This document shows, in pieces, positions 1 through 9,078 of a stretch of 64,000 nucleotides of DNA. The notes beneath the pieces were generated by a model. That model did not search any database. It saw only the letters and a program-made list of their open reading frames with translations, and was not told the DNA's origin. Every line of letters begins with the position of its first letter. The first letter of the stretch is position 1. The stretch comes from Shewanella putrefaciens (GTDB lineage: Bacteria > Pseudomonadota > Gammaproteobacteria > Enterobacterales > Shewanellaceae). Position numbers and translations under genes: made by a program. The stretch is from positions 1,922,001 through 1,986,000 of the forward strand of contig NZ_CP066370.1 of NCBI RefSeq assembly GCF_016406325.1, written 5' to 3'.

Positions 1-23
1 AACCGACGAAGCTTTAGGCATTT

Positions 24-449
24 TCATTGCTGAATTCCTTTTGTGCGGCGCAACATTTCTTGTTGCAGAATGCTGATGTTGTTTTTCATTTCATCATTGA
101 CGCTGTTGGCTTGTGCCAGTTCAGCACGGGCTAGCGCAAGCTCTGCGTCAAGGCTTGCCTCAATGGCATAACGATCGGCGTTGACGGTATCCTTTTTTAA
201 CAATGCACTGTTTGCGGCTTGCAGTTTCTGCCTAGCCTGTGCAAGTTCATTTGATGCATATTGACCCGCTCTTGCTTGTTCGACACGAGCAATGGTTCGT
301 TCTGCACGTTCCATTTCTGCCGTTTTAGCCAAAGGGGATGAACTGCAGCCGCTAATCGCTATAGCAATGAAGCCTGCTAATAAAAAGTGCTTTGCTCGTA
401 GCAGACTGATTGATAACGGTTGTGGTTGTTGATTTTTTTTGATGTTCAT
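24..449 (-). CDS. DUF4398 domain lipoprotein
   Basis: Small outer-envelope lipoprotein of unknown function. The N-terminus has a hydrophobic signal ending in a lipobox (AISGC), followed by an alanine/glutamate-rich helical region with heptad character (ERTIARVEQARAG, LDAELALARAELAQA) typical of DUF4398 proteins. I chose the ATG at 449 because an AAAGGAG ribosome site lies 6 bases upstream; a longer reading frame back to 515 lacks one. It is followed on the same strand by nothing visible in this window, and preceded by a triple-BON protein, so it probably belongs to the same envelope-stress group. The function is not known. Confidence 0.8.
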   Translation of the reverse strand: MNIKKNQQPQPLSISLLRAKHFLLAGFIAIAISGCSSSPLAKTAEMERAERTIARVEQARAGQYASNELAQARQKLQAANSALLKKDTVNADRYAIEASLDAELALARAELAQANSVNDEMKNNISILQQEMLRRTKGIQQ

Positions 450-564
450 TTGTAACTCCTTTACAAGACACAAACTACCGAGTGTGGTTCTAACGTCAGT
501 TATCCAACGATTCACCGTTAATCATATTGGTGAATAGCACTATTTTTGAGAGTGTCGATATTGA

Positions 565-1392
565 TTAGAATGTTAATGCTTTGGATGTGACACTTTTAAC
601 ACCACGGATATTCTGTGCTGTTTCAACAGCTAATGATTGTTCACTGCCGCTGGCAACTTTACCTGTCAGTGTTACTATGCCGTTATTGGTGCTGACATCA
701 ATGTCAGAGCCATTAATATTGCTTGAATACATAAAGCTGGATTTTACTTTGGCGGTTATCCAACTATCTGAAATATTGTGACTTTCTGTTTCATTTTTCA
801 GTTTTGCTTTTTCGTCTTTGCTTACCGTTGCGCTTTGAATTTTCAAATTATTGGTGACTGATTTTACGCCGCGAGTATTGAGTGCCAATCGATGAGTAAT
901 GTCTTTTGCATTCTGGTTGTTTACAGTGCCATTTAGCGTGACTCGTCCGGATTTAGTCATGACTTCTGTGCCAACGTCATCGACATCTTTATTCCATTGC
1001 AATTTAGAGCGAATAGCGGCCGAGATATTGGCATCATCAATTTTGTCACCAAAACCATTTGAGTTAGCTTTCGGCATGTAATTAGCGTCAACGACTATCT
1101 GGTTATCAACATCTTTAATGCCTGATACGCCCTGAGCGATTTCACCCGCGAGTTCTTTGCTAATTTTTTCGTCCACTTGACCTGTCAACACTGCTTTACC
1201 TTTTTGTACTGTGACTTTTAGATCATTAGCGCGTAAATAGGGGTTGAGGGCATAACTTGTTGCAATTTGGCTTTCTTGGCGTACATCATCCATTGCTTTC
1301 GTTGCCGTATCAGCGGCTGATGCTGACTGTAGTGGTGACAGGGTGAGTAAGATGGCTAAGGTAAAAATAAATTTGCGATACGATAAATTCAT
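565..1392 (-). CDS. Periplasmic protein with three BON domains
   Basis: Exported protein of 275 residues with a cleavable signal peptide (hydrophobic to about residue 26, ending SASA-AD) and three BON domains at roughly 35-105, 120-190 and 205-275. Each BON copy keeps the V-x-L-x-G-x-V core (VLTGQV, VTLNGTV, VTLTGKV). BON domains are thought to bind phospholipid surfaces; OsmY is the best-known relative. Two further stress-type genes lie beside it on the same strand. The family assignment is secure; the precise role is inferred only from the family and neighbours. Confidence 0.85.
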   Translation of the reverse strand: MNLSYRKFIFTLAILLTLSPLQSASAADTATKAMDDVRQESQIATSYALNPYLRANDLKVTVQKGKAVLTGQVDEKISKELAGEIAQGVSGIKDVDNQIVVDANYMPKANSNGFGDKIDDANISAAIRSKLQWNKDVDDVGTEVMTKSGRVTLNGTVNNQNAKDITHRLALNTRGVKSVTNNLKIQSATVSKDEKAKLKNETESHNISDSWITAKVKSSFMYSSNINGSDIDVSTNNGIVTLTGKVASGSEQSLAVETAQNIRGVKSVTSKALTF

Positions 1393-1483
1393 GATGGTAC
1401 TCCCTAACAGAAAGAGAACCAGTGCAGCAATAGCGACACTGGCCTAAGCTAAATACGGTTGTTATTCAGTACAACCGCAAGGT

Positions 1484-1852
1484 TTAGCATTTACATTTAT
1501 CAATAAAGCTTTTTACCTGTTTGCTCGAGTCATCTCGGCTCAATGAATAATGCTTTTGCACGAGTTCATTTAGGTTGGCTTCATTGCCGTTTGATTTAAC
1601 CAATTCAGCTTCGCTGATTTTGCTCCAATTACCTTTTGCTGCTTGGATCTGGTCTTGCCATTTACCGTTAAAGGCATCTTTTTGCTGATTTTCGGTATTT
1701 TTGCTCGTGCCAACCTCCTGTTTGTCTTTATCTCCTGCGATAATTTTGCCAGTTTGGTTGTTGCTAGCGGTGACCGGAGGATTGGCTTTGTTGGTTTTAG
1801 TATTCTGTTCATCTTTAACGATGGTTTTATTTTGTTCAGTGAATTTATTCAT
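1484..1852 (-). CDS. CsbD-like stress protein
   Basis: Hydrophilic protein of 122 residues. The N-terminal half is low-complexity (K, N, T, Q rich); the C-terminal part (about residues 62-120) has the CsbD pattern, with GKWQDQIQAAKGNW followed by an LVQ-x-HY segment. CsbD proteins are small stress-induced proteins of unclear mechanism. The ATG at 1852 has a TTGAGG ribosome site; an upstream in-frame start at 1882 does not. It ends in CKC, an unusual cysteine-rich tail. A palindrome shared with two other promoters of this cluster lies about 86 bases upstream. Confidence 0.7.
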   Translation of the reverse strand: MNKFTEQNKTIVKDEQNTKTNKANPPVTASNNQTGKIIAGDKDKQEVGTSKNTENQQKDAFNGKWQDQIQAAKGNWSKISEAELVKSNGNEANLNELVQKHYSLSRDDSSKQVKSFIDKCKC

Positions 1853-2232
1853 ATAAACCTCAAGTAATCCGGTGCAGTGCAAGAGTGCATGAACCGTATA
1901 TTCAGAATGACCTGTTAAATATTGAACGTCTGTGCGTTAGCGCGCATGCAGTCCGTGGCATTAGCATTTAGATGTAGGCACTTTGTGGATTTAAAGGAAA
2001 GTCGTTTGATGATAAGTGCAAGGAATTGCGGTGGTTGTGCAGGCGTTTGGGATTGGCAGTATCAGTACACGCTATCCTTGCGTATCTAGTTTTGATGACT
2101 GCCCGATTTATTTAGGGTGTACCACAGACAGCTTTGCTATCTGAAGTCTGAACTTTCACCTTAGTAAAATAGGGTTTTACAACGGTAAAGTTTATCTAGA
2201 GTATGTATGACTGAAATAGCCTGCGAGGTTGA
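1853..2232. other. Intergenic region, no gene seen
   Basis: This 380-bp gap separates the CsbD-like gene from the first Crp/Fnr gene. I see no credible reading frame. It contains the palindrome described at 1931-1946, which presumably belongs to the promoter of the CsbD-like gene. Confidence 0.5.
1931..1946. promoter_or_regulatory. Palindromic operator candidate, copy 1
   Basis: TGTGCGTTAGCGCGCA, an imperfect palindrome related to the sites at 3065-3084 and 4547-4566. It lies about 86 bp upstream of the CsbD-like start codon. The common core of the three sites is GYRCGYTRGCGCRC. The binding protein is unknown; the two Crp/Fnr-type regulators in the cluster are the obvious candidates. Confidence 0.4.
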
Positions 2233-3000
2233 CTATTTTTTAGTGCCATTTTTTTGTGGCATCAGACGTTCTGACTCCTGCTTAACGACTGAGTAACATT
2301 CACAACAGGTTTGCTCCAGCAATTTGCGGTTCAGTACCTCAATATTACCGCGACTGTAATTGATTATTCCCATTCGTTGCAGTTTTCCAGCAGCATCGGT
2401 GACGCCTTCTCGGCGTACGCCAAGCATATTGGCAATTAATTCCTGCGTCATCAATACGCGATCATCCGATAGCCTATCGATAGAGAGTAACAGCCAGCGA
2501 CATAGTTGCTGTTCAATACTATGGTGGCGATTGCAAACTGCTGTTTGGGCCATTTGGGTGAGCAATACTTGGCTATAACGTAGCAAGAGGTGGAGCAGAG
2601 CACCATGACGGTTAAATTCGTCTTTGAGCCGTTGACCAAACAACCGATAGGCAACGCCAGCGCTTTGTACTACGGCTCGACTCGTGGTGCTTTCTCCCCC
2701 CATAAACAGTGCAACGCCGACCATGCCATCATTGCCAACGACTGCAATTTCAGCAGATGCACCATTTTCCATCACATAGAGCAGTGAAATAATAGAGTTC
2801 AGTGGAAAATAGACATAACGCAGCTTCGAGCCAGCTTCGCAGACCACGTCACCAAGCTCTAATGACACTAGCTCTAGATGCGGGAAAATACGCTGTTTGA
2901 CTTCATCAGGTAAGTCGTTTAGTAACCGGTTGTTTTCGGGGGGGGCATTAGCCTTTTTCAGTGCCTGTTCTGGCACCGCTTTCAATTGTTGTGTGTCCAT
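2233..3000 (-). CDS. Crp/Fnr family transcriptional regulator (first copy)
   Basis: A 255-residue regulator: a cyclic-nucleotide-binding-type beta-barrel at about residues 35-150 (YVYFPLNSIISLL strand pair, ELGDVVCEAGSKL), then a dimerisation helix and a winged HTH at about 170-230 (recognition helix region MLGVRREGVTDAAGKLQ). No Fnr-type N-terminal cysteine cluster is visible, so oxygen sensing through Fe-S is unlikely. The ligand is unknown. It is paralogous to the regulator that follows at 3124. A strong palindrome (3065-3084) sits 65-84 bp upstream of its start and may be autoregulatory. Confidence 0.88.
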   Translation of the reverse strand: MDTQQLKAVPEQALKKANAPPENNRLLNDLPDEVKQRIFPHLELVSLELGDVVCEAGSKLRYVYFPLNSIISLLYVMENGASAEIAVVGNDGMVGVALFMGGESTTSRAVVQSAGVAYRLFGQRLKDEFNRHGALLHLLLRYSQVLLTQMAQTAVCNRHHSIEQQLCRWLLLSIDRLSDDRVLMTQELIANMLGVRREGVTDAAGKLQRMGIINYSRGNIEVLNRKLLEQTCCECYSVVKQESERLMPQKNGTKK

Positions 3001-3064
3001 GACTTATAGTGTGTCCTTGTGCTTTAGTGTCGTTTATAGAGGTTACAGCGCAAAGTATCAATGC

Positions 3065-3084
3065 TATGTACGCTAGCGCACATA
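3065..3084. promoter_or_regulatory. Palindromic operator candidate, copy 2
   Basis: TATGTACGCTAGCGCACATA, a 20-bp palindrome with a single non-complementary pair. It lies between the two Crp/Fnr genes, upstream of the first. Related sites occur at 1931-1946 and 4547-4566, at a similar distance (75-86 bp) from their downstream start codons. Confidence 0.5.
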
Positions 3085-3123
3085 ATGACATTTTTGTTGG
3101 TTTGTGGAGTAAAAAAGATACGG

Positions 3124-3822
3124 TTAAGTACGCATTAAATGATAACAACTGCAGCAACGAGCCAGCAGACCTTGTCTGTCGAGGATATATAACCGCCCAC
3201 GGTTATATGAAATACAGCCGCTGGCCTGCAATTCTCCCGCGGCCTCGGTAATACTGCTTCGCCTAACACCCAACATATCAGATAAAAACTGATGGGTGAG
3301 AAACAGCTCATTAGTCTGTATGCGGTCATGACTCATTAATAGCCAGCGTGCAAGCCGAGATTCGACTGAGTGAAAATGTGCGCAGACGGCATTTTGTGAT
3401 AATTGGCATAATAATTGGTATAGGTAAGTTTCCAATATCTGTCTCAGACTGCTGCTTTGAGCAAGTAAGTCTTCAAACGTTGCAATTGGGATACGCCAGG
3501 CTTTACCTGAACCTTGGATAATTGCCTCAGAAGGGACTTGTCGAGTGCTCAACAACGTTGTTGCACCAAGCATGCCTTCATAGCCAATTAAGCCCATTTC
3601 TAATGCAGGGTGTTTTGGTAGTTTAGCGATCAATGAAATAAATGCCGTTAACGGAAAATAAACGTATTGATATGACTCCCCTGGCTGACACAGTAAATCA
3701 GCGAAGTTAAGTTGGACTAATTTAGCTTGTGATAATAATTCAGCTTGCTCTAAAGCGGGTAGGTGATGGATCAATTGATTCTGAACCTTTGGTGCTAGTG
3801 TGTTTTGAATTATTGTTGACAT
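3124..3822 (-). CDS. Crp/Fnr family transcriptional regulator (second copy)
   Basis: A 232-residue paralogue of the preceding regulator with the same architecture: effector barrel (YVYFPLTAFISLI) and C-terminal HTH (DMLGVRRSSITEAAGELQ). The ATG at 3822 is preceded by TAGGAA with proper spacing; a GTG at 3837 lies upstream of that ribosome site and is unlikely to be used. It follows a BON lipoprotein and a DUF3309 gene on the same strand. Two adjacent orphan Crp/Fnr paralogues suggest a local duplication, perhaps dividing control of the surrounding stress genes. Confidence 0.87.
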   Translation of the reverse strand: MSTIIQNTLAPKVQNQLIHHLPALEQAELLSQAKLVQLNFADLLCQPGESYQYVYFPLTAFISLIAKLPKHPALEMGLIGYEGMLGATTLLSTRQVPSEAIIQGSGKAWRIPIATFEDLLAQSSSLRQILETYLYQLLCQLSQNAVCAHFHSVESRLARWLLMSHDRIQTNELFLTHQFLSDMLGVRRSSITEAAGELQASGCISYNRGRLYILDRQGLLARCCSCYHLMRT

Positions 3823-3958
3823 TGCTATTCCTACCACTGGTGGTACGGGCCTAACACCAGAAAATCTGCTGCAAAAAAGAAGATCCGTAACACCAGAATG
3901 GGGCTACGGAATGATTGACGTTAAATAATTCTCTGTCTAGTTGAGGTGGAATGAAGGG

Positions 3959-4270
3959 TTATTTTAGTTGCATATCGTTTTTGACTGAAATGACACCAGG
4001 GACTTTGCTTGTCAATTTGACTGCTGTATTGATATCTTCGCGTGATTTGACAAATCCGCTGAGCTGAACCACACCTTTAAATGTTTCAACATTAATCTCA
4101 GCTACGCTCAAGCTTTTTTCACCTAGAATTGCAGCTTTAACTTTAGTCGTCACCACACTGTCGTCGAAATATTCGCCAGTGCCTTCTTTGTTGTAATTGG
4201 AGCTGCAACTGGCGACGGCGACTAGCCCAATGGCAAGCAGAAAGATGCTTAACACTTTAATTGTTTTCAT
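3959..4270 (-). CDS. Single-BON-domain lipoprotein
   Basis: A 103-residue lipoprotein: hydrophobic signal ending in lipobox VASC, then one BON domain at about residues 35-103 (TTKVKAAILGE, VVQLSGFV, GVISVKNDM). It lies 42 bp downstream of the DUF3309 gene on the same strand and is probably co-transcribed with it. BON lipoproteins contribute to envelope integrity in other proteobacteria; that role is inferred here. Confidence 0.85.
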   Translation of the reverse strand: MKTIKVLSIFLLAIGLVAVASCSSNYNKEGTGEYFDDSVVTTKVKAAILGEKSLSVAEINVETFKGVVQLSGFVKSREDINTAVKLTSKVPGVISVKNDMQLK

Positions 4271-4312
4271 CAGATTATCCTTTTGATAAATAGTAAGAAT
4301 GATAATGGCCCG

Positions 4313-4474
4313 TTAACTGATGCGACCGGTTAACAGCAATATAATCAGCACCAGTAGCACTATGCCTATAACGCCACCGGGACGATAACCCCAGTTGCGG
4401 CTATGAGGCCAGGTGGGGAGCATGCCGAGAAATAACAAAATTAAAATAATCAATAATATAGTAGCAATTGACAT
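4313..4474 (-). CDS. DUF3309 small membrane protein
   Basis: A 53-residue hydrophobic peptide with two membrane helices (SIATILLIILILLFLGML and GVIGIVLLVLIILLL) joined by a short polar loop PTWPHSRNWGYRPGG, the pattern of DUF3309. The start at 4474 is supported by an AGGAA ribosome site; a longer frame to 4522 has no such site. It is the first gene of a probable operon with the BON lipoprotein and has the third palindrome copy upstream. Confidence 0.75.
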   Translation of the reverse strand: MSIATILLIILILLFLGMLPTWPHSRNWGYRPGGVIGIVLLVLIILLLTGRIS

Positions 4475-4546
4475 GGCGAGTATTCCTGATGTCGGAGCAA
4501 TTCTTGCACCGGGTAATATCAAGTTTGTACCTTAATAAACCGTATG

Positions 4547-4566
4547 TCGGTACGCTGGCGCACGTA
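4547..4566. promoter_or_regulatory. Palindromic operator candidate, copy 3
   Basis: The segment containing GTACGCTGGCGCAC (4550-4563), about 82 bp upstream of the DUF3309 start codon. It differs from copy 2 by only one base in this 14-bp core. Confidence 0.45.
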
Positions 4567-4763
4567 TAGGAAGTGATGAATTGACTTGTTTCATTGCTAT
4601 CTCCATATGACCCGATAAGCGGTATGCCGAACAGAGATTGTGATTGCAGTGGGACATACTTTGACCAATGTCCGTTGACGGACATGTTCAGTAGAGCCCA
4701 AGGTTTGGTGCTTCACTTATCCAGTTGCTCAGTTCCATGGGCAGCGCTACAGAGGTCAACAAA

Positions 4764-5183
4764 ATGAATTATCATGATCGCGATATTTACGGTATTTACA
4801 AGAATCCCCAGTTCGCCGAGACATTATCGACACAGGGACCCGGTCCATATCTGATGGGTGCTGAAACTCTGATCGGCAACACTGTTGTTAACCATGCTGA
4901 TGAGACCTTAGGGGACATCAAAGAAATTATGCTTGAAGTTGGAACTGGCCGTGTCGGTTATGCGGTACTGTCATTCAGTACTTACTTTGGTTTTGGAGAA
5001 AAGCTTTTTGCGGTACCTTGGAAAATGCTGACTCTTAATACAGAGAAAAAATGTTTTGTTATGGACATATCATTAGAAAGACTAAAAACGGCGCCAGGTT
5101 TTGACAAAGGTCATTGGCCGAATATGACAGATGTTGAATGGGGAAAAAATCTGCACGATTACTATGGTAGTCAGTGGGATTAA
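4764..5183 (+). CDS. PRC-barrel domain protein
   Basis: A 139-residue soluble protein with a PRC-barrel at about residues 30-105 (LIGNTVVNHADETLGDIKEIMLEVGTG is the opening strand-turn region, then VGYAVLSFSTYFGFGEKLFAVPW). PRC-barrels occur in photosynthetic reaction centre H subunits, RimM and stress proteins; free-standing ones in proteobacteria are often adjacent to BON and CsbD genes, as here. The start at 4764 has an AGAGG site; upstream ATGs do not. It is transcribed away from the rest of the cluster. Confidence 0.8.
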   Translation: MNYHDRDIYGIYKNPQFAETLSTQGPGPYLMGAETLIGNTVVNHADETLGDIKEIMLEVGTGRVGYAVLSFSTYFGFGEKLFAVPWKMLTLNTEKKCFVMDISLERLKTAPGFDKGHWPNMTDVEWGKNLHDYYGSQWD

Positions 5184-5196
5184 CAGATAGTAAAAA

Positions 5197-5221
5197 GCAG
5201 GGGATTTCTTCCCCGCTTTTT
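5197..5221 (+). terminator. Rho-independent terminator of the PRC-barrel gene
   Basis: GC-rich hairpin (GCAGGGG / CCCCGC with one unpaired A) followed by a run of T, 14 bases after the stop codon. Confidence 0.75.
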
Positions 5222-5385
5222 CAATTCAACCAATGAATAGCTGATAAGACCGGACGAGTTGATTGTAATCATCCCGTTAAAATACATTCTATTTTCAGGG
5301 GTTGGTTTGTACCGTTACAATGTGGGAAGATGCTTGACTAAAGAGTCTTGACCAAAGTGAAGCGTTAGCGTTTAGTGATGAACAA

Positions 5386-5417
5386 AAGAAAGGAGGCTTA
5401 TACAGCCTCCTTTCTTT
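5386..5417 (-). terminator. Strong symmetrical terminator downstream of fadE
   Basis: A 13-bp perfect stem (AAAGAAAGGAGGC and its complement) with a short loop. The A/T ends give a T-run on both strands, so it can act in both directions. It lies 27 bp past the fadE stop codon. Confidence 0.75.
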
Positions 5418-5443
5418 GTGTAATAACCAATCCTATGTGGTTA

Positions 5444-7891
5444 TTAGGCTGCGCGCTCTTGTGAAGTAGCAGAAACTACTTCTGGACGCAGTTCTGCTGG
5501 GTCAAAGTCATCCACATTGATTGACTTCATGCGGCCAATCTCGGCTCTTTCCAACAGTTGTATTTCGCTATCGCTCAATACCCCTAAGGCTTTGCCTTCA
5601 GCGGCCACTTTATCTAACCACATAAAGGGTAGACGTTTACCACTGGCTTTACAGACTTTGTCAAATAAAGGTTCGGCAGCCAGAATATCCTTAAGCGTTT
5701 GCTCTTGAATACCTACAGCATTGTGCTCCGAGTTAGTCCAGAACTGGCCTTTACCTAAACGGTCACGACTTTCACAGGGTGTTTGCATGATCTTAGCGAC
5801 TTTATGATCTAACACATCGCTTGGGCGTTTCAGTGGACGACCGAATGGGAACATCACCACACGTAATACGCCGCCAAGACCCATAGGGAAGTTATCCAGT
5901 AAATCGTCTAAAGATGCTTGTAGCTTGTATAGTGCATCTTCAACGGCCCATTGTACTAATGGCAAGTCGTCGGTTTGACGGCCTTCATCTTCATAGCGTT
6001 TCAGTGTGGCTGATGCCAGATACAGTTGACTTAATAAGTCACCTAAACGGGCAGAGATACGTTCTTTACGTTTAAGGTTACCACCCAAGGTTGCCATGGC
6101 TAAGTCAGAGAGTAGGGCAAGGTTGGCACTGAAACGATTCATATGTTGATAATAACGCTTGGTTTTATCTGAGTAAGGCGCGTTTGAGAAACGGCTCGAT
6201 GTCAGACCTAACCAGAAGCTACGAACAAAGTTACTGGTCGCAAAACCAATATGACCGAAAATTGCCGCATCGAAATTGGCTAAACCTTGACCCGACTGGG
6301 TATCAAACGCGGATTCCATTTCGGCAAGCACGTACGGATGGCAACGAATTGCGCCTTGGCCGTAGATGATCATCGAACGGGTGAGGATGTTTGCACCTTC
6401 AACAGTAATCGCGATAGGCGCAGCTTGGTAACCACGGCCTAAATAGTTATTCGGGCCAAGACATACGCCTTTACCGCCATGAATGTCCATGGCATCGATG
6501 ATGCATTTCTGCATTCTATCGGTTAAGTGGTATTTCACTATTGCAGAGATAACCGATGGTTTTTCTCCTAAATCAATACCTGTCGTTGTTAGCGAAGTGA
6601 CCGCATCCATTAGGTAGGCGTTGCCACCGATGCGAGCCATTGGCTCTTCAATGCCTTCTAACTTACCAATGGGCAGTTTGAATTGACGACGAATGCGCGC
6701 ATAGGCACCCGTTGCCAGTGCTGCGGTTTTCACGCCACCCGCTGAGTTTGATGGCAGCGTGATACCACGACCCACTGATAAACATTCCACCAGCATGCGC
6801 CAGCCTTGACCAGCCATTTTCGGGCCGCCAATGATGAAGCTTAATGGTACGAATACTTCGTTGCCGCGAGTCGGACCGTTTTGGAACATACAGTTGAGCG
6901 GGAAGTGACGACGACCCGTTTCAACACCTTCAACATCGGTTGGGATCAGTGCGCAGGTAATGCCGAGCTCTTCTTTATCACCAAGTAGATGATCAGGATC
7001 GCGCAGTTTGAAGGCTAAACCTAATACAGTGGCAACCGGTGCTAAGGTGATATAGCGTTTGTTCCAGGTTAACTTCATACCAAGAACTTCTTCGCCTTCC
7101 CATTGACCTTTACACACGATACCAAAATCAGGAATCGAGCCTGCATCGCTACCGGCTTCTGGGCTGGTCAGAGCGAAACAAGGGACTTCTAACCCTTTGG
7201 CTAAACGCGGTAAATAATGGTTTTGTTGCTCTGGCGTGCCGTAATGTTGCAATAGTTCACCAGGGCCTAAAGAGTTCGGTACACCAACAGTTGAAGCTAA
7301 CTCACTGCTGACGCCTGCTAGTTTTTGCAACACACGGGATTGTGCATAGGCTGAATACTCTAAACCGCCGTATTTTTTCTTGATGATCATAGCAAAGAAG
7401 CCATGATCTTTGAGGTATTGCCATACTTCTGCAGGTAAGTCAGCGAGTTGGTGTGATACCTGGTGTTGGTTTACCATGCGGCACACTTCTTCTACTGGGC
7501 CATCGAGGAAGGCTTGCTCATCTGCACTTAAACGCGCAACTGGGTAGTTATGGAGTTTTTTCCAGTTCGGGTTACCTGCAAACAGATCGGCTTCCCACCA
7601 AGTGGTACCGGCTTCAATCGCTTCTTTTTCGGTAGAAGACATTTCAGGCATGATGCCACGATATATCTTCATCAGTGGGCGACTGATTACATTTTGTCTA
7701 AATGCACTGATGTTAAGTGGCAAGGCAATCACAAGGAAAACGATCCAAGAGATAGGGCCGACAACATCGAGTGTCCATCCTGCTGTCATCACAACAGCGG
7801 CTGCGATAGTGGCAGTGAGCAAAGATACCCGAAGGTAAGCTAGGGCTCCTAACACTAAGATCATAGCGATGATCCAAAGTAGGGTAGTCAC
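5444..7891 (-). CDS. fadE: Acyl-CoA dehydrogenase FadE
   Basis: Catalyses the first, FAD-dependent step of fatty-acid beta-oxidation at the inner membrane. The protein has hydrophobic N-terminal helices (residues 1-70), a large acyl-CoA dehydrogenase core (about 110-480, with [12 protein letters not shown] and [13 protein letters not shown]) and the long C-terminal DUF1974 region found in FadE. I placed the start at the GTG at 7891, which has an AAGGAG ribosome site and gives 815 residues, essentially the length of E. coli FadE (814); a frame extending to 7927 would be longer without a ribosome site. Upstream lie FadR-like and PsrA-like operators, consistent with repression in the absence of long-chain acyl-CoA. 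Confidence 0.93.
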   Translation of the reverse strand: MTTLLWIIAMILVLGALAYLRVSLLTATIAAAVVMTAGWTLDVVGPISWIVFLVIALPLNISAFRQNVISRPLMKIYRGIMPEMSSTEKEAIEAGTTWWEADLFAGNPNWKKLHNYPVARLSADEQAFLDGPVEEVCRMVNQHQVSHQLADLPAEVWQYLKDHGFFAMIIKKKYGGLEYSAYAQSRVLQKLAGVSSELASTVGVPNSLGPGELLQHYGTPEQQNHYLPRLAKGLEVPCFALTSPEAGSDAGSIPDFGIVCKGQWEGEEVLGMKLTWNKRYITLAPVATVLGLAFKLRDPDHLLGDKEELGITCALIPTDVEGVETGRRHFPLNCMFQNGPTRGNEVFVPLSFIIGGPKMAGQGWRMLVECLSVGRGITLPSNSAGGVKTAALATGAYARIRRQFKLPIGKLEGIEEPMARIGGNAYLMDAVTSLTTTGIDLGEKPSVISAIVKYHLTDRMQKCIIDAMDIHGGKGVCLGPNNYLGRGYQAAPIAITVEGANILTRSMIIYGQGAIRCHPYVLAEMESAFDTQSGQGLANFDAAIFGHIGFATSNFVRSFWLGLTSSRFSNAPYSDKTKRYYQHMNRFSANLALLSDLAMATLGGNLKRKERISARLGDLLSQLYLASATLKRYEDEGRQTDDLPLVQWAVEDALYKLQASLDDLLDNFPMGLGGVLRVVMFPFGRPLKRPSDVLDHKVAKIMQTPCESRDRLGKGQFWTNSEHNAVGIQEQTLKDILAAEPLFDKVCKASGKRLPFMWLDKVAAEGKALGVLSDSEIQLLERAEIGRMKSINVDDFDPAELRPEVVSATSQERAA

Positions 7892-7968
7892 TGTAATTCT
7901 CCTTAAGTATGACCGAGTGCCAACCACAGGTCATAGCGAGTTTTATTGATGGCGATCACAATTATAGT

Positions 7969-7985
7969 TTGTGGTCAGACCTGTG
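7969..7985. promoter_or_regulatory. FadR-like operator upstream of fadE
   Basis: TTGTGGTCAGACCTGTG matches the core of the FadR consensus (TGGTCNGACC) in every position. It lies about 80-95 bp upstream of the fadE start codon. FadR represses fad genes and is released by long-chain acyl-CoA. Confidence 0.6.
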
Positions 7986-8028
7986 TCGCATAAAAGTTAA
8001 ACCTAAGAGAATTTTAATACAAGCATTT

Positions 8029-8046
8029 TTCAAACAATTGTTTAAA
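8029..8046. promoter_or_regulatory. PsrA-like operator in the fadE / amidotransferase intergenic region
   Basis: TTCAAACAATTGTTTAAA is a near-perfect palindrome of the form CAAAC-N4-GTTT, which resembles the operators of the TetR-family fatty-acid regulator PsrA. It lies between the divergent fadE and the amidotransferase gene and could act on either. Confidence 0.5.
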
Positions 8047-8134
8047 TTTTTTGTCAGCTCTGATCATTCCACAAATGTCATCAACTAGTTACAATGCAAA
8101 ACCGTAGAGAGTTGAGAGCAAATAGGCGAGAGAT

Positions 8135-8914
8135 ATGTGTGAATTACTGGCGATGAGTGCCAATGTGCCGACCGATATTGTGTTTAGTTTTACGGGATTA
8201 GCACAACGTGGTGGGGTAACGGGGCCCCATGTTGACGGTTGGGGTATTACTTTTTACGAAGGGAAAGGTAGCCGCACTTTTAAGGATGCTTGCCCGAGCA
8301 GTGAATCCCATATTGCAAAATTGATCCAATCTTACCCCATTAAGAGTGAAGTGGTGATAAGCCATATTCGCCAAGCCAATCGCGGTTGTGTGTCTTTGGA
8401 AAACACGCACCCTTTTACCCGCGAACTATGGGGGTGTTATTGGACTTATGCTCATAATGGTCAATTGACGGATTATCAGGATATGTTTCAAGTCTCGCGC
8501 TATCAGAGCGTGGGCGATACCGACAGCGAACTCGCTTTCTGCTGGATTTTAGAACAAGTTGCCCAAAAGTTTGGTGATGCTAAACCCCAAGATATGCTGG
8601 CAGTATTTCATTTTGTTGCGACTCTAGCCGAACAAATTCGAACCTTAGGCGTGTTTAATATGATCTTAAGCGATGGTGAGTATTTGATGAGCTATTGCAG
8701 CAACAACTTGTGCTATATCACGCGCCGCGCGCCGTTTGGCAAAGCGAAACTGATCGATACGGATGTAGTGATTGATTTTGATAAAGAAACAACCCCCCAT
8801 GATGTCGTGACAGTGATTGCCACCCGGCCATTAACTGAAAATGAGAACTGGCATGTGATGCAGTCTGGCGATTGGAAGTTATTTCGATTCGGTGAGTTAT
8901 TGGTTGATTGCTAA
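8135..8914 (+). CDS. Class II glutamine amidotransferase (YafJ type)
   Basis: A 259-residue Ntn-type glutamine amidotransferase domain without a synthase partner. The protein starts MCELLAMS, so Cys2 becomes the N-terminal nucleophile after Met removal. Glutamine-pocket motifs are visible: HVDGWGI, ISHIRQANRG, HNGQL and a DTDSELAF stretch. The family hydrolyses glutamine or acts on gamma-glutamyl compounds; the acceptor for YafJ proteins is unknown. It is divergent from fadE and stands alone. Confidence 0.87.
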   Translation: MCELLAMSANVPTDIVFSFTGLAQRGGVTGPHVDGWGITFYEGKGSRTFKDACPSSESHIAKLIQSYPIKSEVVISHIRQANRGCVSLENTHPFTRELWGCYWTYAHNGQLTDYQDMFQVSRYQSVGDTDSELAFCWILEQVAQKFGDAKPQDMLAVFHFVATLAEQIRTLGVFNMILSDGEYLMSYCSNNLCYITRRAPFGKAKLIDTDVVIDFDKETTPHDVVTVIATRPLTENENWHVMQSGDWKLFRFGELLVDC

Positions 8915-9078
8915 TGTTGGCAAGTGTTTTATCTTACATGGTTACAGTTCAGCGATTATCTGCAATAACGCACTGTTTATTTTAAATTATTCGCATAATG
9001 AGGGTGACAAACTCCGCATTAACAATACTGAGTTTGTCACTATAGAATTAACCCAATTTTTGCAATTGAGATAAACCG

